Part shown: piece by piece, positions 17,333-26,712 of the stretch
How positions within the stretch are numbered: position 1 is the first letter of the stretch
How the letters are laid out: every line of letters begins with the position of its first letter
Notes under the pieces: generated by a model
Seen by the model: only the letters and a program-made list of their open reading frames with translations
What the model was told of the DNA's origin: nothing
Databases searched by the model: none
From: CAYFWF01 sp964346815
GTDB taxonomy: Bacteria > Acidobacteriota > Aminicenantia > Aminicenantales > Aminicenantaceae
Direction of reading: 5' to 3'
DNA: 64,000 bases
Assembly: GCA_964346815.1 (NCBI GenBank)
Contig: CAYFWF010000060.1
Coordinates: 124,001 to 188,000, forward strand
Position numbers and translations under genes: made by a program

Positions 17333-19663
17333 ATGCTATTGGCTGAGATAAAATCGAGAGCATTTTTTTGTATTTCTCTCATCTTGATATCCTTCTGTTC
17401 CTTTCCTTCCCATGGATTTGCTCTTGAGATTGTTACCCGAGCCCAATATCTGGATTATGCCCGAAAGGCAGCGGATTGGACTTGGCAAAACTACGAGGAA
17501 GTGATTGCGCGATGGAAAGAAGGGTTCGATCCTGATAACGTCTTTGGCTACCGCCCACCAGGCGGACTTTTAGAGATGGCCGTCATCTTTTCCTACCTGA
17601 ATGAAGAAGAAAAGAAGCCAGAGTATGCCGTGCGAGCGAAAAAGATTCTCCTTACTTATGCCGATTTTCGATCCGCTTATCCTGAATGGGCCAGAGAAAA
17701 ACGTCCTGACTATGAGGAAAACGTCCCCGTGCTGCCTGACTTTTTTACCGTGATGCGATATATCAGGGCTTACGATATGTTGAAAAAAATTGGCGTTCTC
17801 AACGCCAAGGAAGACCATAAAATCCAGAAGGACATCGCTGAAAGCATGGACTATCTGCTTAGAACTCAAGAATGGGGGCCGATGAACCGCACAGCACTTC
17901 GAGCAGAATCTTTAGCCTGGGCCGTAAGGGCTCTCCCCCATCACCCCAATGTTAAAAAATGGGAGATGCAAAAAAGAGCCCTTGGAGATGATAACTGGGG
18001 GAACTGGCAGATCGAGGATGCCACCATTTACCACGGAGTCTGGCTCTATGCACTCCTAGGATACGCTGACGCAATGGGAAAATTAGGAAAATTGCTGGAT
18101 ACTCCCGAGATGTACTATTATGCTCATTATTTTCTCAATCTGATGTGTCCGGCAGGAATGATTCCAGATTTTGGAGATGCCAACTGGCTGGCAAATTGGC
18201 CTCGATTCCTCGTATTTTTCGAAGCGGCTGCTAATCACTATAAGGATCCTGGAATGAAATGGGCGGCGGCCACCATTGCACGGAAATTCATCGATTTCAA
18301 TGACCCAAAAAATATTGGACTCGCATATAATTTGCTGGATTGTTATCTCTGGGGAAGTGACGAGATTGACGCGCATCCCCCTAAATATCTATCCCAAGAA
18401 GTCATGGAGGATGTTCAGGGAAAAAAGATTGTTTTCCGGAACGGATGGGACTCTCGCTCCACGTACCTTCTTCTCAACTACAGGGACGAAGGGGACGGAG
18501 GATTGAACTTCAGGGATTACCTGAGGGACACCATTCCTGTGGAAGAAGAAAAGATGACCCACGGTCATGCAGACGAGAACAGTATTGTCCTCCTGATGAC
18601 GGACGGTTCGGTTCTCCTCCATGATGGGGGTTACCGTGATTACATGCCCAGCGGACCATTTGGCGCTTACAGACAAGATTACTTTCACAATCGTCTTTGT
18701 GTAAGGCCCGAGAAGATCTGGATGGGGCAGAAAGAGGGAGAACATCGTTACAGTATCCGGGATGCGGTCCCCGGACAGAATATCCTCGATTTTTTGCATA
18801 ATGCTGGTTCTTATCGAAAAGTCCGCACACAAAAAGTGGATTTTCTGAGTGTGGATGACTTCGACTACAGCCGCACGCGGCTTATTGACCAGGCCATGGA
18901 CTATGAATGGGACAGGGTGGTCGTTTCTGTCAAAGATCCAGAATTTTTCGCTGTATTTGATATTTTTAAATCTCTCAGGGAGGGGTATTACACACTGTCC
19001 AATCTGTGGCACACACGAAAAATCGTTTCTTGCGGCGAACACTGGTATGATACCGTTTACGATCAAATTCAGAGACATATTCTTCCCATCAACAAGCATT
19101 TATTGATTCTCTTTCCCATGACTCATTTCAGGCTGGAGGGAACAGAGCCAGAAAAACGTCATTACCAGGACGAGATCATGATCCATCAAACCGCGGCTCA
19201 ACATTTCGAACTCGGCGAAACAGTGGGGTTGATAACCTTATTGATTCCTCATTTTCCGGATGAGCCTCCTCAAAAATGGCTGGACGAAATCAACCTCCTC
19301 AACACGCAACCGAGCCGGGCTGGGATGGGCATAGAGATGAGGATAGGAGAGAGGCTCATTGTAGTGGGAGTGAAAAACGATCTACGTATGGATATTGCCC
19401 GGGACTGGAGGCGTCCCCGCTATACTTATGAGGCGGGCAAAATCAATTTTGGAGGAATTGAAACCAATGGAGATTTTCTTTTCGCTTCCATCAAGGATGA
19501 AAGACTCTCTTACACCATTGTCAATCTGACAAAAGCCTTCTATAAAAATCAACTGCTCTTCGAAACCAAACCTTCTTTCTACGGGTTAGCCTTCGACGGC
19601 AGCCCAGACAAAGGCGGACTCGGAAAACTTCGCTACTGGCGTGATGAAGTGGAGCTAAAATGA
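17333..19663 (+). CDS. heparinase II/III-like exported protein
   Basis: About 776 residues. The signal peptide (AFFCISLILISFCSFPSHGFA) leads to an alpha-helical toroid-like N-terminal half (residues about 30-360, rich in Trp and Tyr: YARKAADWTWQNYEEV, YLLRTQEWGPMNRTALRAES in part) and a beta-sheet C-terminal half with the block MTHGHADENSIVLLMTDGS then LLHDGGYRDYMPSG, which resembles the heparinase II/III 'HGHAD-N' signature. This architecture belongs to polysaccharide lyases (PL families 12, 15, 17, 21) acting on uronic-acid-containing glycans. The catalytic residues were not fully assigned, so activity is inferred. The ATG at 17333 has GGAGG at a spacing of six; ATGs at 17315 and 17330 are alternatives. 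Confidence 0.7.
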   Translation: MLLAEIKSRAFFCISLILISFCSFPSHGFALEIVTRAQYLDYARKAADWTWQNYEEVIARWKEGFDPDNVFGYRPPGGLLEMAVIFSYLNEEEKKPEYAVRAKKILLTYADFRSAYPEWAREKRPDYEENVPVLPDFFTVMRYIRAYDMLKKIGVLNAKEDHKIQKDIAESMDYLLRTQEWGPMNRTALRAESLAWAVRALPHHPNVKKWEMQKRALGDDNWGNWQIEDATIYHGVWLYALLGYADAMGKLGKLLDTPEMYYYAHYFLNLMCPAGMIPDFGDANWLANWPRFLVFFEAAANHYKDPGMKWAAATIARKFIDFNDPKNIGLAYNLLDCYLWGSDEIDAHPPKYLSQEVMEDVQGKKIVFRNGWDSRSTYLLLNYRDEGDGGLNFRDYLRDTIPVEEEKMTHGHADENSIVLLMTDGSVLLHDGGYRDYMPSGPFGAYRQDYFHNRLCVRPEKIWMGQKEGEHRYSIRDAVPGQNILDFLHNAGSYRKVRTQKVDFLSVDDFDYSRTRLIDQAMDYEWDRVVVSVKDPEFFAVFDIFKSLREGYYTLSNLWHTRKIVSCGEHWYDTVYDQIQRHILPINKHLLILFPMTHFRLEGTEPEKRHYQDEIMIHQTAAQHFELGETVGLITLLIPHFPDEPPQKWLDEINLLNTQPSRAGMGIEMRIGERLIVVGVKNDLRMDIARDWRRPRYTYEAGKINFGGIETNGDFLFASIKDERLSYTIVNLTKAFYKNQLLFETKPSFYGLAFDGSPDKGGLGKLRYWRDEVELK

Positions 19664-19669
19664 GCTTGA

Positions 19670-20920
19670 TCAGAAATCGAAGAGCTTGTTACTCATCTTC
19701 CTCTGGTCCTCATTCCATCGTCTGATTAAATAAGGCTTTTCCTGCTCGAATACCCGGACAACACTCTCGAAATACTCCTCGCATTCTTTGATATTCATAT
19801 GAACGGTCTTGTTCACAAATGAAAGGATGCGGGAGTGGTAAAAAGGAATCATGGATTCAATGATGAGTTCTTTCGGAATCTCGTTATTCCTGTAAGCAAT
19901 GGCATAATTGAAGAGGATTCGGGCCCATATGTCGCTTCGATAATAAAATTTCTCTCTCGGGATTTGTTTGGTCTTATTGATCTCCTTCCACTCTGATTTG
20001 GGAAGTATTTTTTCCCAAATGTTCCCATACCTGTCAAAGCCGGAGACGAAACTTTCATACAAAGAATCAAGGTCTACGGAGACAGGAGGCGGATTATCCA
20101 CACTGCCAAGACCAAAACCAAAAATACTGCTCGGCCAACTTTCTGCTGTGTCTTTCCAGAAATACTCAAAATCTATCATCAGTTCAAAAAAAGTCATCAT
20201 AACTTGCTTAAACATCGGTCCCAGGTGTTTTGCGGGATCTTTGGTCCGATGAGATTTGGGCGAACCCAAATAGGTTTGGCACACCTTGAATCTTCGAGCG
20301 ATGGCAATCGTTGTCATCCAGATATCGATCCCGAAATGAGCCACATTTTCACTCCAAGTTTTTTCCGACAAAAAAGCCTGGGCCATGCGTCTGGAGAATC
20401 CAAAATCCCCGCCTATAGGCTGCCTTACCCTGAGCCCATAGAGAGTTCTCAGCAAAGGATAGGCGATGTGATTGGTGATCGAACCATCGTATTTATGACG
20501 AACATATATCGGAGTAACATAATTGAATCCGCCAAACAAGGGTTCTCCCAGATACTGAATCCACTGCGGAGAGATGCTTTTGAGATCGGCGTCCACGACA
20601 ATAGCTGCTTTAGCTTTCAGCTCGACAACCGCTTCAAACAAATTTTTCAGATTGTTTCCTTTGCCCTTCACGCCCTCTGGAGTCGAAATATAAATCTTGG
20701 GTACCTCTGTGGATGCATTCAGGAATGCTTCCTTGGTTCCATCCGGAGAATTGTTATCCACGTTGATGATCACCGAGTCTTTATCCTGGAAATATCTTTT
20801 CAATCCAGCACCAGCCATTTCTGTGGGATAGGCGATGGAGTCAGCCTCGTTGTAAGAAGGAATCCCAACCACCAGTTCTGCCTGTTTCACACGTTGCGGG
20901 TTTTCAATCCAACCGCTCAT
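19670..20920 (-). CDS. glycosyltransferase, GT-A fold (mannosyl/glucosylglycerate synthase-like)
   Basis: A 416-residue cytosolic glycosyltransferase. It opens with a GT-A fold (LVVGIPSYNEADSIAYP), has an acidic nucleotide-sugar/metal motif in IVVDADLKSI, a GVKGKGNNLKNLF loop and the acceptor-side block QPIGGDFGFSRRM followed by HFGIDIWMTT. These elements and a long helical C-terminus match the retaining glycerate glycosyltransferases (GT78/GT81-type). It is a paralogue of 53405-54649, sharing GGDFG, FGIDIWMTT and LGPMFKQV blocks. The donor and acceptor are unknown; glucosylglycerate or mannosylglycerate synthesis is an inference. It is 24 bp downstream of a helical protein gene on the same strand; AAGGTGG precedes the ATG. 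Confidence 0.75.
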   Translation of the reverse strand: MSGWIENPQRVKQAELVVGIPSYNEADSIAYPTEMAGAGLKRYFQDKDSVIINVDNNSPDGTKEAFLNASTEVPKIYISTPEGVKGKGNNLKNLFEAVVELKAKAAIVVDADLKSISPQWIQYLGEPLFGGFNYVTPIYVRHKYDGSITNHIAYPLLRTLYGLRVRQPIGGDFGFSRRMAQAFLSEKTWSENVAHFGIDIWMTTIAIARRFKVCQTYLGSPKSHRTKDPAKHLGPMFKQVMMTFFELMIDFEYFWKDTAESWPSSIFGFGLGSVDNPPPVSVDLDSLYESFVSGFDRYGNIWEKILPKSEWKEINKTKQIPREKFYYRSDIWARILFNYAIAYRNNEIPKELIIESMIPFYHSRILSFVNKTVHMNIKECEEYFESVVRVFEQEKPYLIRRWNEDQRKMSNKLFDF

Positions 20921-20943
20921 TCAATCCACCTTTTCCTTTCGAA

Positions 20944-21462
20944 TCAGAGATTTTCCTGCCGCTTTTGTATGACCTTTCTGTTCAATTCACGGGCCTCTGC
21001 GAGGAGATCATTGAGATAATCCAATATTATCCTGACCTTAATATTCGACAGTTTTCTTTTGCCTGATTGCTGTGCGTGGAAATGTTTCATCAGAAAAACA
21101 GCTATCTCTTCCTCGGTCATCCAGCCTCTAAGATATTCGTCCTTTTGAAGCTCCAACCGCAAATCTTCTAACTCTTGGCTTGCAGCCAATATTCGAAACT
21201 CATCCAGTAACTGATCTCTCCATTTCAAGTATTCATCGGAAACATTAGAAGAAGAAGAGCCGAGAAGCTTTTGTGCACTCTTGAGTGTTTCTGTATAGTG
21301 GCCATTCGCTTCATGAAGGATATTTTCTGCTCGTTCATATTCTTCTGCATTGAAGGGAACATCCTCCTTCAATAATTCCTTAAATAAGTAGATCGACTTG
21401 AGAACACTTTCCCTGCATTCAGTCGCGTTCTTGCAGAGGACATTCTGTATTATATATGGCAT
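20944..21462 (-). CDS. helical protein of unknown function, cotranscribed with the GT
   Basis: A 172-residue protein that is almost entirely charged helix (LKSIYLFKELLKED, ERAENILHEANGHY, LEDLRLELQKDEY, YLNDLLAEARELNR), with no signal peptide or membrane segment. It has a Cys pair only near the N-terminus (LCKNATECRE). I do not recognise the family. It lies immediately upstream of the glycosyltransferase on the same strand and behind a good minus-strand promoter (21543-21571), so it is probably the first gene of a two-gene unit. Confidence 0.65.
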   Translation of the reverse strand: MPYIIQNVLCKNATECRESVLKSIYLFKELLKEDVPFNAEEYERAENILHEANGHYTETLKSAQKLLGSSSSNVSDEYLKWRDQLLDEFRILAASQELEDLRLELQKDEYLRGWMTEEEIAVFLMKHFHAQQSGKRKLSNIKVRIILDYLNDLLAEARELNRKVIQKRQENL

Positions 21463-21542
21463 GGTTTTTTCTTCTTCGTTTTTTAACCACTGATCTTCTC
21501 AGCCGCCTTTCCTTAAGGCATGATTGCTTGAAGTGAGATGCC

Positions 21543-21571
21543 ATTATATAAAATTATTCCCACTGTCTCAA
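21543..21571 (-). promoter_or_regulatory. sigma70-like promoter of the helical-protein/GT unit
   Basis: On the minus strand, TTGAGA (complement of 21566-21571), a 17-base spacer and TATAAT (complement of 21543-21548). This is a near-consensus promoter about 80 bp upstream of the ATG at 21462. A short CACTG/CAGTG inverted repeat overlaps the -35 region. Confidence 0.6.
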
Positions 21572-21684
21572 CTCAGTGTGCGCACCAGTGTAAACATCTC
21601 CATTTTCGCATCTGTCCCAACAGTGGTAAGCTGAGGAAGAAGTTGTCCTGGAGGAAAGGGGACATCGGGTTCAGCACCAATCTT

Positions 21685-21714
21685 TTGACTTCTTATTTTA
21701 TCCTGTTATATGAT
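21685..21714 (+). promoter_or_regulatory. sigma70-like promoter of the M14-like peptidase gene
   Basis: TTGACT at 21685-21690, an 18-base spacer and TATGAT at 21709-21714, about 35 bp before the ATG at 21750. TATATG two bases earlier gives a 16-base spacer instead. Confidence 0.55.
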
Positions 21715-21749
21715 TTCTGGCTGAAAGCTGAGCATTCTTGGAGGAGCTT

Positions 21750-24527
21750 ATGTTCATAAAAAAATCCCTTCTATCAGTCGTTCTACTTTTAATCTTCACA
21801 TCATCCGCGGTCTATTCACAAAATAAAATCACCAATCCTAAGGATGAGTTGGGATTCCACATCGGAGATGACTACGTTTTAGCGAATTACACTCAGTTAT
21901 CCACATACTGGAAGAAACTCGCTGAAGAAAGTGATCGCATGATCCTTGAAAAAATCGGGGTCACCGCGGAAGGCCGCCCGATGATCATGGCGATCATCAC
22001 TTCCCCCGATAACCACCGTCAGCTCGATCGCTTCAAAATCATATCCAAGAAATTAGCATTGGCAGAAGGTCTGAACGATCATCAAGCGAGCGAACTCGCT
22101 GAGCAAGGTCGCGCCATTGTCTGGGTCGACGGCGGCTTACACGGCACCGAAGTTCTGGGAGCTCAACAACTGATCGAACTTGTCTATCAGATGGTCAGTC
22201 GAAGTGACTCTGAAACTGTTCGAATCCTTAGAGACGTTATTCTTCTCGCAGTTTGTTCCAATCCGGATGGAATGGAATTGGTATCCGACTGGTATATGAG
22301 GGAGCCGGAAAAAGCCAAGCGGACAACGAAAGGCCTTCCCAGACTTTATCATAAATATATTGGGCACGACAACAATCGAGATTTTTACATGTCCACTCAG
22401 CCTGAAACCGAAGCCATCAATCGGGTCCTTTACCAGGAGTGGTTTCCCCAAATTGTTTACAATCACCACCAGACCGGGCCCTCTGGCTGTGTCCTCTTCG
22501 CTCCGCCCTTTCGGGATCCCTTCAACTATTGTTACGATCCTCTCATCCCTGTAGAGATTCAGCTCATAGGAGCGGCCATGCACACCCGATTTGTGGCAGA
22601 AGGAAAGCCTGGCGCCACCATGCGGTCAGGTGCGGGATATTCGATCTGGTGGAATGGCGGCCTCCGGACAACGGTCTATTTTCACAATATGATTGGCGTC
22701 CTTACAGAAACCATAGGGAATCCAACTCCAGTGGAAATTCCTTTCCTTCCTCAGAGGCAACTCCCTAAAAACGATCTTCCTTATCCTGTAGCTCCTCAAA
22801 AATGGCACTTCCGTAAATCCGTTGAATATTCCATTACGGCGGACAAAGCCATTCTTGACTTCGCATCAAAACATCGAAAAGAGTTTCTGTTCAACATCTA
22901 CCGTATGGGCAAAAATTCCATCAAGCGTGGCTCCCGTGATCACTGGACAATTCATCCGAAACGCATCCAAGCTGTAGAAGAAAAAATCAAACTCGATAAG
23001 GCTGAGAGGACTGGTTCGGGCCGATCCAGAGGCTATCCTCCCGAGTATTATGAATGGCTTCTGGATCCTGCCCATCGGGATCCCAGGGGATACATCCTTC
23101 CATCAAACCAGCCAGATTTTCTAACCGTCCAAAAATTTGTGAATACCTTGATTAAAAACGGGATCACTGTTCTCAAAGCGGTCCGCGATTTCGATGCAGG
23201 AGAAAAATCTTATCCTGCTGGTTCCTATGTGGTAAAGACCTCCCAGGCCTTTCGGCCCCATATTCTATCCATGTTTGAACCTCAGAACTATCCAGATAAT
23301 ATTCCCTGCCCCGGGGAACCGCCGGTTCCCACCTATGATATGGCTGGCTGGACCCTCGCCTATCAGATGGGTATCCATTTCGATAGGATTCTCGACGGTT
23401 TCGACGGTCCCTTCGAAAAGGTAGAAGGTTTTGCAGAAAGAATACCTGGAAAGATAACGAAAAGTGAGGGAGCGGTGGGATATCTCTTGGATCATCGGAT
23501 CAATGATGCTTTTACTGCCACCAACAGACTTTTAAGAAATAAAGAAGAGGTCTATTGGCTCAAGCAGCCACTCAGGCTGGACCATAAGATCGTCTCCCCT
23601 GGTACAATATATATTCCAAAAAAGCCTTCGACCGAAGAAAAATTGAAGAGGATGTGCAAAGAACTAGGATTGCACTTTGAGGGAATCCCTTCCAATCCTT
23701 CAGGAGAAGTCTTTAAGCTCTGCCCCCTTCGCATTGGACTCTGGGACCGCTACGGAGGTTCCATGGATTCGGGGTGGGTCAGATGGCTGTTCGGACAGTT
23801 CGAGTTCCCGTTCGAAGTTGTGTATCCTCCAGATCTGGACAGGGGTGACCTTGCCAAGAAGTATGATGTCCTTGTTTTTGTTGATGGAGCCATCCCTGAG
23901 GAAAGTGCGCCGGATAACCGGCGTTCGCGATGGTTTTCCCAGCCGAAGCCAGAGGAAGTCCCAGCAGAATTTCGCAGCCATTTGGGTGAAGTTACCATTG
24001 AAAAAACGGTGCCTCAATTACTCGAATTTTTAAAAGACGGCGGAACCATACTTGCCATCGGAAGCTCGACGAACATCGCCTATCATGCAGGACTTCCTAT
24101 AAGGAATGCCCTCACCCAAAGACTCCCAGATGGAACAGACGAACCGCTTTCCAGGGCTCAGATCTTTATACCTGGTTCTCTCCTCTGGGTTCGAGTAGAT
24201 ACCGATAATCCACTCGGATACGGAATACCAGGGAAAGCGGATATTGTCTTCAATCGAAGCCCGGTTTTCGACCTAGAGCCACAAGCAGGACTCAGCGGAA
24301 TCCGTCCTGTAGCTTGGTTCGACTGCAAATCGCCCTTAAGAAGCGGTTGGGCCTGGGGACAGCATTATCTGGAAGGAGGAATAGCGATCATTGAGGCTGA
24401 CTTCGGGAAGGGAAAACTCTTGCTTTACGGCCCGGAAGTGACATTTCGAGGGCAGCCCCACGGTTCTTTTAAATTCTTCTTCAACGGACTCTACTACGGG
24501 CCTTCAAAAGTGGTAACACTAAAATGA
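21750..24527 (+). CDS. M14 family zinc carboxypeptidase-like exported protein
   Basis: A 925-residue protein with a signal peptide (FIKKSLLSVVLLLIFTSSAV in part). The N-terminal half is a zinc carboxypeptidase domain: H-x-x-E zinc motif in DGGLHGTEVLGAQ, NNRD motif in HDNNRDFYM, the third zinc His in YNHHQTGPSG and the catalytic Glu in VLTETIGNPTP. After it comes a long C-terminal region that includes a glutamine-amidotransferase-like fold (KYDVLVFVDGAIPEE, GGTILAIGSSTNIAYH), a combination seen in large exported M14 proteins of Bacteroidota and Acidobacteriota. The reaction is probably removal of C-terminal residues from peptides. The ATG at 21750 follows GGAGGAG by a few bases; the upstream TTG at 21738 is less likely. 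It overlaps the convergent S46 gene by nine bases. Confidence 0.85.
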   Translation: MFIKKSLLSVVLLLIFTSSAVYSQNKITNPKDELGFHIGDDYVLANYTQLSTYWKKLAEESDRMILEKIGVTAEGRPMIMAIITSPDNHRQLDRFKIISKKLALAEGLNDHQASELAEQGRAIVWVDGGLHGTEVLGAQQLIELVYQMVSRSDSETVRILRDVILLAVCSNPDGMELVSDWYMREPEKAKRTTKGLPRLYHKYIGHDNNRDFYMSTQPETEAINRVLYQEWFPQIVYNHHQTGPSGCVLFAPPFRDPFNYCYDPLIPVEIQLIGAAMHTRFVAEGKPGATMRSGAGYSIWWNGGLRTTVYFHNMIGVLTETIGNPTPVEIPFLPQRQLPKNDLPYPVAPQKWHFRKSVEYSITADKAILDFASKHRKEFLFNIYRMGKNSIKRGSRDHWTIHPKRIQAVEEKIKLDKAERTGSGRSRGYPPEYYEWLLDPAHRDPRGYILPSNQPDFLTVQKFVNTLIKNGITVLKAVRDFDAGEKSYPAGSYVVKTSQAFRPHILSMFEPQNYPDNIPCPGEPPVPTYDMAGWTLAYQMGIHFDRILDGFDGPFEKVEGFAERIPGKITKSEGAVGYLLDHRINDAFTATNRLLRNKEEVYWLKQPLRLDHKIVSPGTIYIPKKPSTEEKLKRMCKELGLHFEGIPSNPSGEVFKLCPLRIGLWDRYGGSMDSGWVRWLFGQFEFPFEVVYPPDLDRGDLAKKYDVLVFVDGAIPEESAPDNRRSRWFSQPKPEEVPAEFRSHLGEVTIEKTVPQLLEFLKDGGTILAIGSSTNIAYHAGLPIRNALTQRLPDGTDEPLSRAQIFIPGSLLWVRVDTDNPLGYGIPGKADIVFNRSPVFDLEPQAGLSGIRPVAWFDCKSPLRSGWAWGQHYLEGGIAIIEADFGKGKLLLYGPEVTFRGQPHGSFKFFFNGLYYGPSKVVTLK

Positions 24528-26678
24528 AACATCCATTTCTTTCAAGAGATCATCGACTTTGCCATACTTCTGCATGATCCAAAGTACATAACGGATATCC
24601 ACAGCAATGGATCGACTGTAATCTTTGTTCCATCTGTAATCGTTGATCGTTGCCTCATAGGCTCTGTCAAAATTCACCCCCACCAGCTCTCCCCTTGCAT
24701 TGAGAACCGGACTGCCTGAATTCCCACCAGTGGTGTCCGCATCGTACAAGATGCATACCGGCACACTCTTGAGCTGAGGATGCAGAAATTGTCCAAAATC
24801 TTTTTCCCTATGCAGTGCTATGAGCTCAGCAGGAGTGTCAAAGGGCTCTTCAGAGGTGGTTTTTTCCACCACTCCATCCAATGTCGTAATGGGCTCATAA
24901 TAAACTGCATCTCTTGGATGGTATCCTCTGATTCGTCCGAATGTGAGACGAAGCGTGCGGTTGGCATCAGGGATAAAGTCCTTCTGCAAAAACTCTTTTT
25001 TGACGTCGATCAAATGTGCATAAAGCTCTGTTAGGGCTCCTGTACGAGCATCTCGGGTCTTTTTGAGGTTTTGATAACTGGGATACAGGGCTTCGGCCAA
25101 TTGGATGAAGGGATCGTTCATTTCTTTCAGCTCTGAAGTGGACTTTTGAAGCGCGTCCATCAAAACACTACTCTGACTGAGTGTTGATCGGCTGTAGGTT
25201 TGAGCAACAAACTCGTCAATGTTCCCTTCCAGATCTGCTCCTTCGAATATTGTCTCCAATGCAGGAATGCGAAATTCTGGGGGAAGCTTTGCAGCTCGCA
25301 TGAGCAGTTCTTTAAAGACCATTTTATCTGTGGGTTGGTGATAATTTCTTAACGAGAGTTCCAACCTTTGCCTCGTGCGGGCAAAATTGCGGTCCATATA
25401 TGATGATTCTCTTTCTAAATCTTCCTTCTGCCTCTCTATCGAAGCCTCATAGACTGTGTACCCGAAAGAAATCATATTGACGCTTCTCCGGAGATAATCC
25501 AATAGGAGCTCATACTCTGCTCTTTCGCGAATATCATCATAGATCTTTCCAATCTTTTTCAGGATGTCTCCGTACTTTGCCTTTCGCTCTTGGTCGGCCT
25601 GGATGAATCGCCTGAGCTCTTTTTCTTCTTCACGCTTTATATCTACCAAACCAATCCTCTTCATTCCCGAAAGCTTTCCCCGGTAATTTTTCATGGTGTT
25701 GGAAAGTCCTCTCATTCGAGAGAGATGTTTCAGGGCGATTTCCCGGTCTTTCTCCCCCGTCATCTCCATGACAGAAATCTGCCAGGCATACCAATCTGCC
25801 ACCCATGGCATTCGGACTTCTTCCTCATAAGCTAAAAAATGAGATGTTCGATGACGGTAGGTTCTGCCCGGATAACCTAGAAGGAAAATGAAATTTCCTT
25901 CTTCCACTCCTTTTGGATTTATCTGTAAATATTTTTTGGGGTGATAAGGAATATTTTCTTTCGAATATTCAGCAGGCGTGCCATCGGGCGCCACATAAGC
26001 TCTCAAAAAAGAAAAATCGCCCGTATGGCGTGGCCACATCCAGTTATCAATCTCCCCTCCAAAATTTCCTATTGAACGGGGAGGAACATAAACCAATCGA
26101 ATGTCTTTTAAATAGGTGTATAGAAAAAGGACATATGTCTTGCCGCTGAACATCTCAGCCACCTCTGCCCGCTTTCCTGGATTTTCTCTCTCCGCTTCAG
26201 CTACCATCTCTTTCATCTTTCGCTCCACAGCCTTGGTCTGTTCGGCGAATTCCATTTGTTCCTTGATAACACTCAGAATCTCGGTGGAAACATCCCTGTA
26301 AGACTCCGTGATGCGCGCCGTTAAGCCTCTGGCCGGAATCTCGTCCGATCGCCTCGAAGCTTTAAATCCCTGTTGGATGTAATCCTTTTCCTTTGTGCTC
26401 ACAGCTTGTACAGATCCGTAAGCCACATGATGATTGGTAATGATCAGGCCATCCTCAGAAACAAAAGATCCAGTAGCCCCCACTTGGACCACGGCCTGAA
26501 TAAGGCTGAGCTTCCCCGGGCTGAAGATATCTTCGGCCGCGATCTCTAAGCCCTTCTGCTGAAGGCCAATTTTATGTATTTCACTAATGGGCCACATTCC
26601 TTCATCTGCAAAAACCTGAATCCAGAGAAAAATGAGAATGGTTGCCAGGACAGCTGCTAGATACATATATTTCTTCAT
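24519..26678 (-). CDS. S46 family dipeptidyl-peptidase (DPP7/DPP11-like)
   Basis: A 719-residue exported serine peptidase that releases dipeptides from the N-terminus of oligopeptides. The signal peptide (residues about 5-24) precedes the S46 opening DEGMWP. The triad is visible: His in IITNHHVAYGSVQ, Asp in the GGEIDNWMWPRHTGDFS block and Ser in TGGNSGSPVLN. After the Ser block, VGVNFDRAYE has Arg where DPP7 has Gly and DPP11 has Arg, a position reported to set preference for Asp/Glu at P1. It is downstream of the third VWFA-related gene (34 bp gap). AAGGAG precedes the ATG. Confidence 0.92.
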   Translation of the reverse strand: MKKYMYLAAVLATILIFLWIQVFADEGMWPISEIHKIGLQQKGLEIAAEDIFSPGKLSLIQAVVQVGATGSFVSEDGLIITNHHVAYGSVQAVSTKEKDYIQQGFKASRRSDEIPARGLTARITESYRDVSTEILSVIKEQMEFAEQTKAVERKMKEMVAEAERENPGKRAEVAEMFSGKTYVLFLYTYLKDIRLVYVPPRSIGNFGGEIDNWMWPRHTGDFSFLRAYVAPDGTPAEYSKENIPYHPKKYLQINPKGVEEGNFIFLLGYPGRTYRHRTSHFLAYEEEVRMPWVADWYAWQISVMEMTGEKDREIALKHLSRMRGLSNTMKNYRGKLSGMKRIGLVDIKREEEKELRRFIQADQERKAKYGDILKKIGKIYDDIRERAEYELLLDYLRRSVNMISFGYTVYEASIERQKEDLERESSYMDRNFARTRQRLELSLRNYHQPTDKMVFKELLMRAAKLPPEFRIPALETIFEGADLEGNIDEFVAQTYSRSTLSQSSVLMDALQKSTSELKEMNDPFIQLAEALYPSYQNLKKTRDARTGALTELYAHLIDVKKEFLQKDFIPDANRTLRLTFGRIRGYHPRDAVYYEPITTLDGVVEKTTSEEPFDTPAELIALHREKDFGQFLHPQLKSVPVCILYDADTTGGNSGSPVLNARGELVGVNFDRAYEATINDYRWNKDYSRSIAVDIRYVLWIMQKYGKVDDLLKEMDVSF

Positions 26679-26712
26679 GTTTTTCTCCTTATCATCCTTG
26701 GATTTCCCGGGC

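Noticed and set aside
18389..19099. A 236-codon minus-strand frame inside the heparinase-like gene
   Set aside because: It lies wholly antisense to a well-supported gene, has no family features and no ribosome site.
20204..21019. A 271-codon plus-strand frame across the glycosyltransferase gene
   Set aside because: It is antisense to the GT and the helical protein, both supported by promoters and ribosome sites.
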